Below are positions 15,547 through 23,351 of a stretch of 64,000 nucleotides of DNA, one piece after another. The DNA comes from a virus. The stretch's first letter is position 1. The number at the start of each line of letters is the position of its first letter. The stretch spans positions 1 through 64,000 of IMG/VR virus record IMGVR_UViG_3300021085_000009. One strand, written 5' to 3'. The notes under the pieces were generated by a model, which worked only from the letters and a program-made list of their open reading frames with translations, searched no databases and had not been told where the DNA came from. A program made the position numbers and the translations under genes.

Positions 15547-16603
15547 CTTCCTCTGAAAGTACAGTGAAATCTTCGTCCATTGCAATTAATGGCTTCTGGC
15601 CAATTTGATAATGGCCTTTAATAAATTTCTTAAAATCAGTTCCTTCAAAAATTGGATTCCAAAATTCTTGATCAAGAGTATCTTTTTCTCTTACTTTTGG
15701 ATCTAACAACTCACCTGTTTCTCTATCAACTCTACAGTACCAACCATTGCTTGGTTTAGCAACATAATTTCCAGCTAGAGCTACATCGAGTAAGCCACTG
15801 TATTCTGAAATACCACCTTCCCATGTTACACTAATTGGAATCTTAGATTTTTCTTTTACAAACCTTGATTTTTCAACATTAACAACAAAGTCATATCCTT
15901 TAACTTCGGATCCTTTTTTGTTCTGCCTTCTACCAATAATCCAAATGTTATCAGCTGAATAGTAAATTCCAGTACCACCTGATACAACTGCTTTAGGAAA
16001 CAATCCAATTTCTTGGTATGTATGATTAACAGCAAGTAAAGGGATATTCTTCATAGTCAGATAAGGAGTGACCATTCTGAATAATCCCTTCAGTGCTTTA
16101 GCTCTTGACATATCAGCAACTGATTTTTCGTTTAATGCGTCTTCTAATTCTTTCTTAGAAGCTAAGTTACCAATAGAATCGATTACGACAATAACTTTAT
16201 CATCTCTTTCAATCGTATCTAATTGATTAACTAAATCAAACTTTAGTTGCTCTACGTCTGTGATTGGTGTGTGTAATACCCTTGAAACATCAATTCCAAA
16301 GGACTCAAAGTAAGATTGTGGTGAACCAAATTCTGAATCATAAAATAGCATAACTGCATCGTCATGTTCTTTCATATATGCTCCAGCCATCAATAAAGCA
16401 AACGAAGTTTTAAAATGTTTACTTGGACCAGCTAGAACTGTTAGACCAGATGATAAACCACCATCGACATCTCCTGAGAGTGCAACGTTTATCATTGGTA
16501 CACTTGTTGTAACTATATCCTTTTCACCAAAGTATATTGATTTTTCTAGAGTATCTGTACCTTTAATTCTAGAGTTCTTTTTAAGTTTGTCCATTATGCC
16601 CAT
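15536..16603 (-). CDS. uvsX: UvsX recombinase (RecA-like)
   Basis: A 355-residue RecA-family strand-exchange protein. Walker A is GPSKHFKT at residues 59-66 (T4 UvsX also has a shortened, Phe-containing P-loop). Walker B is VIVVIDSIGNL. It forms filaments on ssDNA and starts recombination-dependent replication with UvsY and UvsW, both present at 40141-42099. The ATG overlaps the stop of the bS21 gene as TAATG, with GGAGG six bases upstream, so the two are translated together. Confidence 0.95.
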   Translation of the reverse strand: MGIMDKLKKNSRIKGTDTLEKSIYFGEKDIVTTSVPMINVALSGDVDGGLSSGLTVLAGPSKHFKTSFALLMAGAYMKEHDDAVMLFYDSEFGSPQSYFESFGIDVSRVLHTPITDVEQLKFDLVNQLDTIERDDKVIVVIDSIGNLASKKELEDALNEKSVADMSRAKALKGLFRMVTPYLTMKNIPLLAVNHTYQEIGLFPKAVVSGGTGIYYSADNIWIIGRRQNKKGSEVKGYDFVVNVEKSRFVKEKSKIPISVTWEGGISEYSGLLDVALAGNYVAKPSNGWYCRVDRETGELLDPKVREKDTLDQEFWNPIFEGTDFKKFIKGHYQIGQKPLIAMDEDFTVLSEEDDV

Positions 16604-16863
16604 TATTTTCCTCCTCGACCACGTTCAGGTCTTAATTGCATTGAGCGTTCTTTTTTGCGCCATCTGGCTAAAGCTTCTGCTTTTTTCCTTTTCTTTTTGG
16701 CTGTTGGTTTTTCGTAAAACTCTTTTCGTCTTACATCTTGAAGAGTTCCAGCTCTTTCAACTGCCTTTCTGAATTTTCTAAGAGCAACATCAAATGGCAT
16801 TTCTGATGCTGGCCTTTTATCTTTTGGGTGCCTCTTACGAGGTCTTAAATCTACACTTGGCAT
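16603..16863 (-). CDS. rpsU: Ribosomal protein bS21 (phage-encoded)
   Basis: An 86-residue protein with the bS21 pattern: [17 protein letters not shown], then [20 protein letters not shown]. The N-terminus is about 15 residues longer than usual and the C-terminus has an extra basic tail ([15 protein letters not shown]). bS21 sits near the anti-Shine-Dalgarno region of 16S rRNA. Phage copies are known from SAR11 phages and are thought to bias ribosomes toward phage mRNAs. It is the first gene after the promoter at 16888-16916 and is coupled to uvsX. Confidence 0.9.
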   Translation of the reverse strand: MPSVDLRPRKRHPKDKRPASEMPFDVALRKFRKAVERAGTLQDVRRKEFYEKPTAKKKRKKAEALARWRKKERSMQLRPERGRGGK

Positions 16864-16887
16864 AGTTCTCCTTGTTTAATATAGTCT

Positions 16888-16916
16888 ATTATACCATATT
16901 TTGGTTTAATTGTACA
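16888..16916 (-). promoter_or_regulatory. Early-type promoter for rpsU-uvsX
   Basis: TGTACA (16916-16911), 17 bp spacer ending TGG, TATAAT (16893-16888) on the minus strand. It lies over the last codons of the sugar-nucleotide dehydrogenase gene. Drives bS21, UvsX, the small protein and gp41. Confidence 0.75.
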
Positions 16917-17743
16917 TGGTTAAATTGAATATTTTGTTCTTTTTCTCTTTCGTCTCTTTCATATTGAGATCTATACTTATTGTTTATCTCAATTGCTTTG
17001 GCCAAAAGAGAAAGTTCATCGCTGAACTTTGCAAAAGCCAAAGTATCTTTAGGAAAGCATGCACCGCCATATCCTTGCTTTCCATCAAATCCTGGAACCT
17101 TGGTATGGGAAGGTGCAATTCTATTATCAGCACCAACTGCTTTAATAATAGTATTGAAATTGACATCGCCGTTAGTTCTACATAGATCGTAGAGCTGATT
17201 AAAGAATGTAATCTTAGTTGCTAGGAATGAATTGATTGTGTATTTAACCAAAGAAGCTTCTTCATGGTTCATATGATAAGATGGGCATGGTGTACATAAA
17301 CTATATTTTTCGTAGAATTCTTCTAACCTTTTAGTATTATATATGTCTCCACCAAAGATATGAAACTCAGGATTTACAAATTGTTCACATGCAGACTTTT
17401 CTGTTAAAAATTCTGGATTATACACAACGTTATTCCAAAATTTATATTCAGCTATTACGTTTGGTGTAACAGTTGATTTAATAACAATTAGGGTTTCTTT
17501 TAAGCATTCATCAAGATTATCCATTACAGATTTTAAAATACTGCTATTGATATTACCGTCGTCGCCCATAGGTGTAGGAACACACACAAAAATTAAATCA
17601 GGTTTCCAATCTTTTAATTTGTATTGATCCTCGTTAGTATGACCATAGTTTGGATCTAAAATTTTCTTTTCTACTTGCTGATTGCTAAATCCATAATCAA
17701 CTGCTTTACCTACAAAGCCATGCCCTATAATTGCTAATCTCAT
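16889..17743 (-). CDS. UDP-glucose/GDP-mannose dehydrogenase-like, shortened
   Basis: A 284-residue protein with an N-terminal Rossmann motif (IIGHGFVG, residues 5-12) and the catalytic loop GYGGACFPKD (224-233, nucleophile Cys229). It should oxidise a UDP-hexose to the uronic acid using two NAD+. Family members usually exceed 400 residues because of a C-terminal nucleotide-binding domain; here this domain is absent and the protein ends soon after the central helices. Whether it is active, or completed by a host protein, is open. Last gene of the modification operon and coupled to the epimerase-like gene. Confidence 0.85.
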   Translation of the reverse strand: MRLAIIGHGFVGKAVDYGFSNQQVEKKILDPNYGHTNEDQYKLKDWKPDLIFVCVPTPMGDDGNINSSILKSVMDNLDECLKETLIVIKSTVTPNVIAEYKFWNNVVYNPEFLTEKSACEQFVNPEFHIFGGDIYNTKRLEEFYEKYSLCTPCPSYHMNHEEASLVKYTINSFLATKITFFNQLYDLCRTNGDVNFNTIIKAVGADNRIAPSHTKVPGFDGKQGYGGACFPKDTLAFAKFSDELSLLAKAIEINNKYRSQYERDEREKEQNIQFNHVQLNQNMV

Positions 17744-18537
17744 TATATATTACCATCCCAGTTTAAGTCTAATTGTTTCATTGTTTGCGTTTTATAATCA
17801 TCTTCTAATACATGGTGGTTTGCAACCCAACCAAATTTAGTTAAAATTGTTGGATCAGCACATGTATCTTGTCGTTCACCAGTAACTTCTTTTAGTGGTA
17901 AATTATTTTCTGGCCAAACTTTATCAGCCATTTCTTTTACTGTAACAGGTTTACCATTACCGACATCAATTGCTTTATTGTGAACTATCATATCAAAGTA
18001 TGTTATGCAAATATCTATTGCACTGCATACGTCATCAACATGAGTCCAATCTCTAGTGTGATTAGTTAGGTATGTTAACTTTGGATCTTTTCTTAAAAGC
18101 GCATCGTATAACATATCTTCTCTGCTATCAGGACCATACACCGTATGGAATCTTAATCCAATAGAATTCTTAGGTGCTATAGCTTCCATAGCATATTTTG
18201 TAGCAGCATAAGGTGATAACCACCATTCATAAACACTTGATGATGAAGCATATATGATTGGAACATTAGCCTTTTCGCATGCTTCAAAAATATACTTAGA
18301 TGCTTCTACATTAGTTTTCCAATATTCTTGTGGAATTTCATGCGATCTTCGAACTCCAGCCAAAGCTGCAAGGTGTATTACGAAATCAAAATCGCTTACA
18401 ATAATACCTTCTGCATTTCTAATATCTGCAGTGTACTCTACAATCTCATATTGATCACCATACTTTTTAGCAAACCTGCTTCCAATAAAACCCTTCCTTG
18501 GTCCACTTTTGCTTCCTGTTAATAATATTCTCATCAT
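17743..18537 (-). CDS. NAD-dependent sugar-nucleotide epimerase/dehydratase
   Basis: A 264-residue extended short-chain dehydrogenase. The dinucleotide loop is TGSKSGPRKGFIGS (7-20), with a small insertion compared with the usual TGGAGFIG. Active-site pair is Y110-x-x-x-K114 (SPYAATK) with the ASSSS strand at 98-101. GLRFHTVYGP with a following RED-M is closest, by eye, to UDP-glucuronate 4-epimerases, which would follow the dehydrogenase in a path such as UDP-Glc to UDP-GlcA to UDP-GalA. Decarboxylase or other epimerase activity cannot be excluded. ATGATG start overlaps the methyltransferase stop. Confidence 0.8.
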   Translation of the reverse strand: MMRILLTGSKSGPRKGFIGSRFAKKYGDQYEIVEYTADIRNAEGIIVSDFDFVIHLAALAGVRRSHEIPQEYWKTNVEASKYIFEACEKANVPIIYASSSSVYEWWLSPYAATKYAMEAIAPKNSIGLRFHTVYGPDSREDMLYDALLRKDPKLTYLTNHTRDWTHVDDVCSAIDICITYFDMIVHNKAIDVGNGKPVTVKEMADKVWPENNLPLKEVTGERQDTCADPTILTKFGWVANHHVLEDDYKTQTMKQLDLNWDGNI

Positions 18538-19742
18538 AAAAATGCCTCCAAACTATTTTCTTCTCTTTTATAATCATAACTTCTGTTTAAATTGTTTTGA
18601 AATAAGTAACTTGTTTCAACACTATCTCTTTTACCTTCTAATACTGCTTTAACTTCTACTGCCATATCCCTTGCTGTTGCAAATGGAACGTTTTGGCAAA
18701 TATGATTGTAGTTCTTTTCTACATCTAGTACTTCCATATCTAAAGGTAATCCCATAATAGCTTTACCTTCAGCAACATTTAAGTATCTATCTTCAGTTGG
18801 ATGAGCAATAACCTTAGGTAAATGTACTACAAATGCTCCAATATAATTGATTGGAATAATTGTACCTCTAAGCATAATTCCACCGCCTGAAGCAATCTTA
18901 CCTGCTTTACGTCTAGCCTTTGCAGCTTCTCTTTCAAACTGAGGATATTGATCCATCCATTCAGCAAGTTTAAGATGATCATGACCTAGTTTCATTAACC
19001 TAGATTCTACATTAATAGATTTTTCTTCATGGGAATGCCTTTCAACAAATTCAGCATGAGTACATTTAGATTCAACTTCTAGGGTATACTTATAATATGG
19101 ATCATCCTGCGAAGGTGTCTTTTGGTTTAAAACTTGTGTTTGAAAGTTAGTGTTAACACCTTTAATTAGATCTTGAATCAATGGTCTTTCTTTATTATAA
19201 TAGTTAAACAGTGGGATCCTATCGTTAAATTCATCTTTCTTCCAAAAGAAAAAGAATGTTCTTTTACGATATTGTGGATTACCATGCTGTAAACTTTTAG
19301 TTAAATAAATCGAAAAGTTATAACCATTATCTTGGCCAATTTTATAGAGCTTTTCTCGCATAAACTTACCAATCTTTCCAGATAATCCTGGTGCGTTCTC
19401 ACCCCATAATACCTTTGGTTTAACTTCCTTTAAAACATATTCAGATGATTTTTCCATCCATTGGTTGTTTTCGTTTTGTTCTCCATGCGAATTATGATAA
19501 GTGCTCAATCCAGCACACGGACAAACTGAAGAGACAATGTCCACATTTTTCATTTTTTCGGACGTTTCATCTAAAATATGATACGGAATATCTTTTCCTT
19601 GTTCCTTATAATAATTTAAAAGGTGTGTTTCATTAGCCATAAATCCAGAATATGTCATTAAATATTCTGGGTCTGTTCCATAAGCATCTGCTGATGCCAA
19701 AATTTCACCACCAATTAGTGGTACTATACCTGCGTGTTTCAT
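18534..19742 (-). CDS. DNA cytosine-5 methyltransferase-like protein
   Basis: A 402-residue protein with C5-methyltransferase motifs in order: motif IV CPCAGLS (74-80, catalytic Cys76), motif VI-like GENAPGL (114-120), motif VIII QYRKRTFFFFW (157-167) and motif X NVPFATARDMAVEVK near the C-terminus. Motif I is unusual (VPLIGGEILAS in place of DLFAGxGG). It transfers a methyl or related group to C5 of a pyrimidine base. The C-terminus ends NSLEAFL, resembling the tails of the glycosyltransferase (SSLETFFG) and DNA polymerase (STLDEFFG). Part of the modification operon; actual product not known. Confidence 0.85.
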   Translation of the reverse strand: MKHAGIVPLIGGEILASADAYGTDPEYLMTYSGFMANETHLLNYYKEQGKDIPYHILDETSEKMKNVDIVSSVCPCAGLSTYHNSHGEQNENNQWMEKSSEYVLKEVKPKVLWGENAPGLSGKIGKFMREKLYKIGQDNGYNFSIYLTKSLQHGNPQYRKRTFFFFWKKDEFNDRIPLFNYYNKERPLIQDLIKGVNTNFQTQVLNQKTPSQDDPYYKYTLEVESKCTHAEFVERHSHEEKSINVESRLMKLGHDHLKLAEWMDQYPQFEREAAKARRKAGKIASGGGIMLRGTIIPINYIGAFVVHLPKVIAHPTEDRYLNVAEGKAIMGLPLDMEVLDVEKNYNHICQNVPFATARDMAVEVKAVLEGKRDSVETSYLFQNNLNRSYDYKREENSLEAFL

Positions 19743-20572
19743 CCGAAAAATGTCTCCAAACTTGATTCTTGTTGTTTTTTAATTGCATCTTTATAAGCTT
19801 TTGACCAGCTAATATGACAAGTAATTCTGTCTTGTCCTTTCCATGGTCCATTAGCCAATACCTTGCTTTTTAGAGCGACGTAATCTGGATAAATTTCAGC
19901 TAATTGCTGATGCACTTTATTACTTAATTCGATTGTTCTATAATTTGAACAACCACCTGCAGTGTTAGTCGCTGTTACGCTAACACGATACCTTGTGGTA
20001 ATCCTATTTGCAAACCCTTGAGTAAGCAATTGAAGATTAGCATCAAAATCTTGAGAAGTTTCTAACCTATCCCATATAAGATTTCTTGGTAAATTTTTAG
20101 AATCAAAATAACAGTTAGTCATAATCCTTACGTTATTTTGATGTGGCCAATACTTTAGATCTGGTACAACCCAAGATGTTGAGAATCCGCCATGATAAAT
20201 TTTTTCTTCTTTTATCCATTTGTCGAATGTAGCAAAAGCGTCATCAAACTCTTCTTCTGTCATATCCTTGGTTTCCCATTTAGTGTCCATACCTTCAGGT
20301 GCTGGGCCTTTGTATTTAAAATACTCAAAGTCATCATCTAAAACCATATGTCTTGTACTATAAAACTCATCCCATATCCACTGTCGTGTTGGCGACAACC
20401 TAGAAATTTCCTTAGGTAGTTTTACTACAGCATCTCCGTATCGCTCTCTCATAGGAGCGTACTCATGATCCTGAACTATAAATTTTACCAGTTTTTGATA
20501 TTTCTCTGGTAAGTTATCATAAGTTCTTTGTTTGTCCATCCTACCTAATGTAGGTATAATTAAGTGTTCCAT
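19739..20572 (-). CDS. GT-A glycosyltransferase, probable DNA-base modifier
   Basis: A 277-residue protein. It opens with IIPTLGRMDKQRTYDNLP, a typical nucleotide-sugar-binding start of GT-A enzymes, and carries the metal-binding LDDDFEYF (78-85, Asp79-Asp81) after TRQWIWDEF. Similar phage glycosyltransferases linked to modified bases are known. Here it sits beside a cytosine methyltransferase, a dCMP hydroxymethylase-like gene and sugar-nucleotide enzymes, so the likely acceptor is hydroxymethylcytosine in DNA. The C-terminal tail SSLETFFG may bind the sliding clamp (T4 alpha-glucosyltransferase is reported to contact gp45). Acceptor and sugar are inferred. Confidence 0.75.
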   Translation of the reverse strand: MEHLIIPTLGRMDKQRTYDNLPEKYQKLVKFIVQDHEYAPMRERYGDAVVKLPKEISRLSPTRQWIWDEFYSTRHMVLDDDFEYFKYKGPAPEGMDTKWETKDMTEEEFDDAFATFDKWIKEEKIYHGGFSTSWVVPDLKYWPHQNNVRIMTNCYFDSKNLPRNLIWDRLETSQDFDANLQLLTQGFANRITTRYRVSVTATNTAGGCSNYRTIELSNKVHQQLAEIYPDYVALKSKVLANGPWKGQDRITCHISWSKAYKDAIKKQQESSLETFFG

Positions 20573-20872
20573 TTATCCTCCGTTCACTAAGTGCATTACT
20601 AAATTTTTAATTAGTAAAAATAATCCAGCACCATTTAATAAAATAAGTGCTCTATCTTTCCATAAGACTGATACTATTAACCATAGAAATATTCCTATAA
20701 TGCTAAGTCCTAAGTCCCATAATTGAAATCCTTCGACACCTCGTAAAGACATTGCAGCTAAAACCACAACTGAAGCTATCCATTTTATATACCAATCTAA
20801 AGTATACTTTGGTGTTGCCGATTTAAAAATTCTTTTTGAATTAGCTAATTCTTCTTCGCTATAATCACTCAT
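20573..20872 (-). CDS. Small membrane protein with three hydrophobic segments
   Basis: A 99-residue protein with hydrophobic stretches at about residues 28-44, 51-69 and 75-93, so probably three transmembrane helices with a short acidic N-terminus (MSDYSEEELANS). No family recognised. It sits inside the modification operon between the deaminase side and the glycosyltransferase, but nothing ties it to modification. Coupled to its upstream neighbour by an 8-base overlap. Confidence 0.55.
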   Translation of the reverse strand: MSDYSEEELANSKRIFKSATPKYTLDWYIKWIASVVVLAAMSLRGVEGFQLWDLGLSIIGIFLWLIVSVLWKDRALILLNGAGLFLLIKNLVMHLVNGG

Positions 20873-21140
20873 CCTTTGAGATTTCTCCTGTGTATTGAAA
20901 TTCGCCTTTATCGAATCGTACTTTATATTCTTTTACAATTTCACCAAGCATGTTCTGTTTATCTTGAACTACTGATTCTAATGTACCATTAAATCTATTA
21001 GTGTCATTTAATATATGCAATTTGCTTAAGGACTTTTGTAAGCTTTCAATATGATTTTCTAAATCTTCTTTATTGTAATCTTTAAACTTAGGGTTTCTTC
21101 TGTTTTTCTTATACAGTAACTGTTCATTAAATGAAGTCAT
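20865..21140 (-). CDS. Small coiled-coil hypothetical protein
   Basis: A 91-residue, mostly helical protein with a Lys-rich N-terminus (LYKKNRRNPKFKDY) and a heptad-like central part (LENHIESLQKSLSKLHIL). No enzyme motif or family recognised. It overlaps both neighbours by 8 to 14 bases, in the middle of the operon. Confidence 0.5.
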   Translation of the reverse strand: MTSFNEQLLYKKNRRNPKFKDYNKEDLENHIESLQKSLSKLHILNDTNRFNGTLESVVQDKQNMLGEIVKEYKVRFDKGEFQYTGEISKDE

Positions 21141-21606
21141 ATATTATACCAACCTCCTTTAATAAATCAACCGTGTTAATTGCTGATATCTTCCATTTGT
21201 CTGGTACATCTGCAACTGTCTTAGGTGATACTACCCTCTTAACTCCAACTTGAGCTAATCCCTTTGCACATTCATTACAAACTGGTAAACCCCAAACATA
21301 CATTGTAGCGTTGTTTAGAGATGCTCCAGTAAATGTAGCATTATAGATACAATTCATTTCTGCATGAACTACATAGCGATATTTTACTTCTTTATCGTTG
21401 TATCTTTCAAGTGAATCATTAACACCTCTAGGGAAACCATTATAGCCTTGTGCTAATACTTGTCCCTTTTCTCCAATAGCAACTGCACCTACTTGAGTAC
21501 TTGGATCTTTTGACCAAGTTGAAACTTCCCTAGCTAGGTTTAAGTATCTATTGTCCCATTTATTGCTCATCGCTTCAAACTTCGGGAATTCCCATTTATT
21601 GCTCAT
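21127..21606 (-). CDS. dCMP deaminase
   Basis: A 159-residue zinc deaminase: HAEMNCI supplies the zinc His and catalytic Glu, and PVCNECAK supplies the two zinc Cys. An ASTQVGA-like segment (DPSTQVGAVAIG) and GYNGFPRG fit dCMP deaminases. It makes dUMP, the ThyX substrate. The first residues MSNKWEFPKFEA are followed by MSNKW again: two start codons sit in a 19 bp direct repeat (21554-21572 and 21590-21608), so two start sites are possible. It overlaps the upstream gene by ATGA. Confidence 0.9.
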   Translation of the reverse strand: MSNKWEFPKFEAMSNKWDNRYLNLAREVSTWSKDPSTQVGAVAIGEKGQVLAQGYNGFPRGVNDSLERYNDKEVKYRYVVHAEMNCIYNATFTGASLNNATMYVWGLPVCNECAKGLAQVGVKRVVSPKTVADVPDKWKISAINTVDLLKEVGIIYDFI

Positions 21607-22268
21607 CGGTTTACCAAATTAAAATGTCTTTCGTACACATGTAAGTTTTGTACTTGCCAAACAATATCACCTGGAAATACTTTTAGCATATACGCCATAT
21701 CATCAAGTACTGCTTTCTGCCATGCATAATCATTACGATAACCAAAGATAACATCATTAGATCGCATTTGTACAACACAATCGAGTTTACCTTCACGGAT
21801 ATAATATGTAACAGAGTTTGTACATATAAAATCGTTTTTACCATTTTCGTTATATTCACACCATATACTTGGTCTTGTATAGATCATTGATGCTCTACGC
21901 GAATCTGGGTTTTGTAACAATTCAGATAGTGCCATATCAAATTGTGCACCGTATTTGTCTGAATAAATTAAATGACCATAGTTTGAATTGATTTCGCCAT
22001 GTTCATTAGCAGTCATCTTCCATGCTGCAGGTGGTTCTTTATCGCTATCCAAATAGATATCATTAATGTTTGTAGATTGGCTGTTGTACCAATTTAGTTC
22101 TGCATCAATGTAAGCTTTGTTTGGAACACCAAATATAGCTGGTTCATCAGCATAAAACGAAGCACCAATTAACTCGATTGTTTTACTGCCATTTCTGTCT
22201 ACAGTAAATCTTTCATTACGAAGTTCGTTGTGAAAATAAGTTCTTAGTTGGTCGATTTCAAGATTCAT
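21603..22268 (-). CDS. 42-like: ThyA-fold enzyme, probable dCMP hydroxymethylase
   Basis: A 221-residue thymidylate-synthase-fold protein. Aligned by eye to E. coli ThyA: PDSRR (121-125), catalytic Cys149 (ICTNS), and RSNDVIFGYRND (169-180), where ThyA has LGLPFN. The ThyA Asn177, which selects dUMP, is replaced by Asp180. In T4 gp42 the pair Cys148/Asp179 marks dCMP hydroxymethylase, and the numbering here is almost identical. It should convert dCMP to 5-hydroxymethyl-dCMP with methylene-tetrahydrofolate. ThyX is encoded nearby, so dTMP does not depend on it. The activity is inferred from this one substitution and the context. Confidence 0.8.
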   Translation of the reverse strand: MNLEIDQLRTYFHNELRNERFTVDRNGSKTIELIGASFYADEPAIFGVPNKAYIDAELNWYNSQSTNINDIYLDSDKEPPAAWKMTANEHGEINSNYGHLIYSDKYGAQFDMALSELLQNPDSRRASMIYTRPSIWCEYNENGKNDFICTNSVTYYIREGKLDCVVQMRSNDVIFGYRNDYAWQKAVLDDMAYMLKVFPGDIVWQVQNLHVYERHFNLVNR

Positions 22269-22596
22269 TTTTGTTCCTATTTAAAAAGTCATTGTCTTCT
22301 GATTGGCCGTCGATACCACCTCTCATATATGCAACCATAAATGAAGCATAGTTAATTAAATCTTTACCAGAGTCTTCTAGTGATTCAAAGTTTGGGTTAT
22401 AGTCGGGATCTGATTCCATAGCTTCTAGAACTGAGAACATTCTGAGAGTTTTAGCATGGATAATATCCAGGATTGAAGCTACACCGCGAGGGTAGTAATC
22501 TGCTTGTTTAATTCTGGAGTTTGGATTTTGATAGTCATTACTTTTCTTTGCCTGAAGTTCGGCACATTCTTGTAATACTTTTAGTGATTCTTTCAT
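22258..22596 (-). CDS. Possible nucleotide-modification-associated domain protein
   Basis: A 112-residue helical protein with LQECAELQAKKSNDYQNPNS at its start and a helical remainder (INYASFMVAYM near the C-terminus). The ECAEL-KKSNDY pattern resembles, from memory, the DUF1599-type domains found next to phage nucleotide-modification genes. Function is not established. It is the first gene of the operon (promoter at 22623-22651) and overlaps the hydroxymethylase-like gene by 11 bases. Confidence 0.5.
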   Translation of the reverse strand: MKESLKVLQECAELQAKKSNDYQNPNSRIKQADYYPRGVASILDIIHAKTLRMFSVLEAMESDPDYNPNFESLEDSGKDLINYASFMVAYMRGGIDGQSEDNDFLNRNKNES

Positions 22597-22622
22597 AATA
22601 TAACCTTTCTGTTTATAGTACT

Positions 22623-22651
22623 ATTATACCATAGTTTTGTTCAATTGTACA
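22623..22651 (-). promoter_or_regulatory. Early-type promoter of the modification operon
   Basis: TGTACA (22651-22646), 17 bp spacer ending TGG, TATAAT (22628-22623) on the minus strand, followed by an AGGTTA leader before the start at 22596. Genes from 22596 to 16889 follow without another such promoter. Confidence 0.75.
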
Positions 22652-22663
22652 CACTTTTTTTGA

Positions 22664-23083
22664 TTATTTTGGTTGATATATAATACCTTGCTCATTTAGA
22701 GCTTGCTTATTCCACAAGTGTCCTTGTTCAGTATCATCCTTAGATTGACCAAAATATGGTACTGCATGGAACTCATCAATCATTTGCTGATTAACACTTA
22801 CTGGATTGTCTCCAATAAATAATTCACCAAGGATTCTACCAAATTTACCTTTATCATGTGATACTAATTTAACCTTTTGATCTTTAAGTTTTTCTACAAG
22901 ATGAGCTTTACTTGCTTTACCATAGAACTTTTCTTCTAAATTTCTAGTTCTGGATTCTGGAGTATCAATACCCATCATACGAACTCTCTGTTTTCTATAA
23001 GACATACCAAAACCTAAGTCGATATCTACGTCGACCGTATCTCCGTCTACTATTCTTGTTACCTTTACACTGTATGTATACAT
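22664..23083 (-). CDS. Thermonuclease-like (SNase) nuclease
   Basis: A 139-residue protein with the staphylococcal-nuclease pattern: IVDGDTVDVDIDLGFG (calcium Asp), RVRMMGIDTPE (catalytic Arg and Glu), and GKFGRILGELF (second Arg). The calcium-dependent enzyme cuts single- and double-stranded nucleic acid. There is no signal peptide, so it should act inside the cell, perhaps on host DNA or RNA. It overlaps the GroES-like gene as TAATG. Confidence 0.9.
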   Translation of the reverse strand: MYTYSVKVTRIVDGDTVDVDIDLGFGMSYRKQRVRMMGIDTPESRTRNLEEKFYGKASKAHLVEKLKDQKVKLVSHDKGKFGRILGELFIGDNPVSVNQQMIDEFHAVPYFGQSKDDTEQGHLWNKQALNEQGIIYQPK

Positions 23084-23334
23084 TACACTACTGCCTTGAT
23101 ATGTTCCATATCGATTATTGCACCTGCCTTTCCTTCTACATCTACCGGCATAGCTTCAGGCCAAGAAAGATATACTCTATCTCCTTTGGCTACATCAACT
23201 ACATCTGGTCCTACTAAAAGTACTAGTGCGGGTTTAGACCCTTTAGTCGTGTCTGCTGTTAAAATGATACCACCTGCAGTAGTATCTTCCTTTGCTGTCT
23301 CTGTTACTAAGACGTTTGTTCCAATCATTTTCAT
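23083..23334 (-). CDS. 31-like: GroES/gp31-type co-chaperonin
   Basis: An 83-residue Cpn10-like protein: NVLVTETAKEDTTAGGIIL with the mobile loop near residue 20, and VAKGDRVYLSWPEAMPV matching the GroES barrel. T4 gp31 replaces GroES for folding of the major capsid protein gp23; gp23 is encoded at 42703-44046. It has its own late promoter (23353-23360), consistent with capsid folding. Slightly shorter than host GroES. Confidence 0.85.
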   Translation of the reverse strand: MKMIGTNVLVTETAKEDTTAGGIILTADTTKGSKPALVLLVGPDVVDVAKGDRVYLSWPEAMPVDVEGKAGAIIDMEHIKAVV

Positions 23335-23351
23335 AATTATTCTCCTATTAT

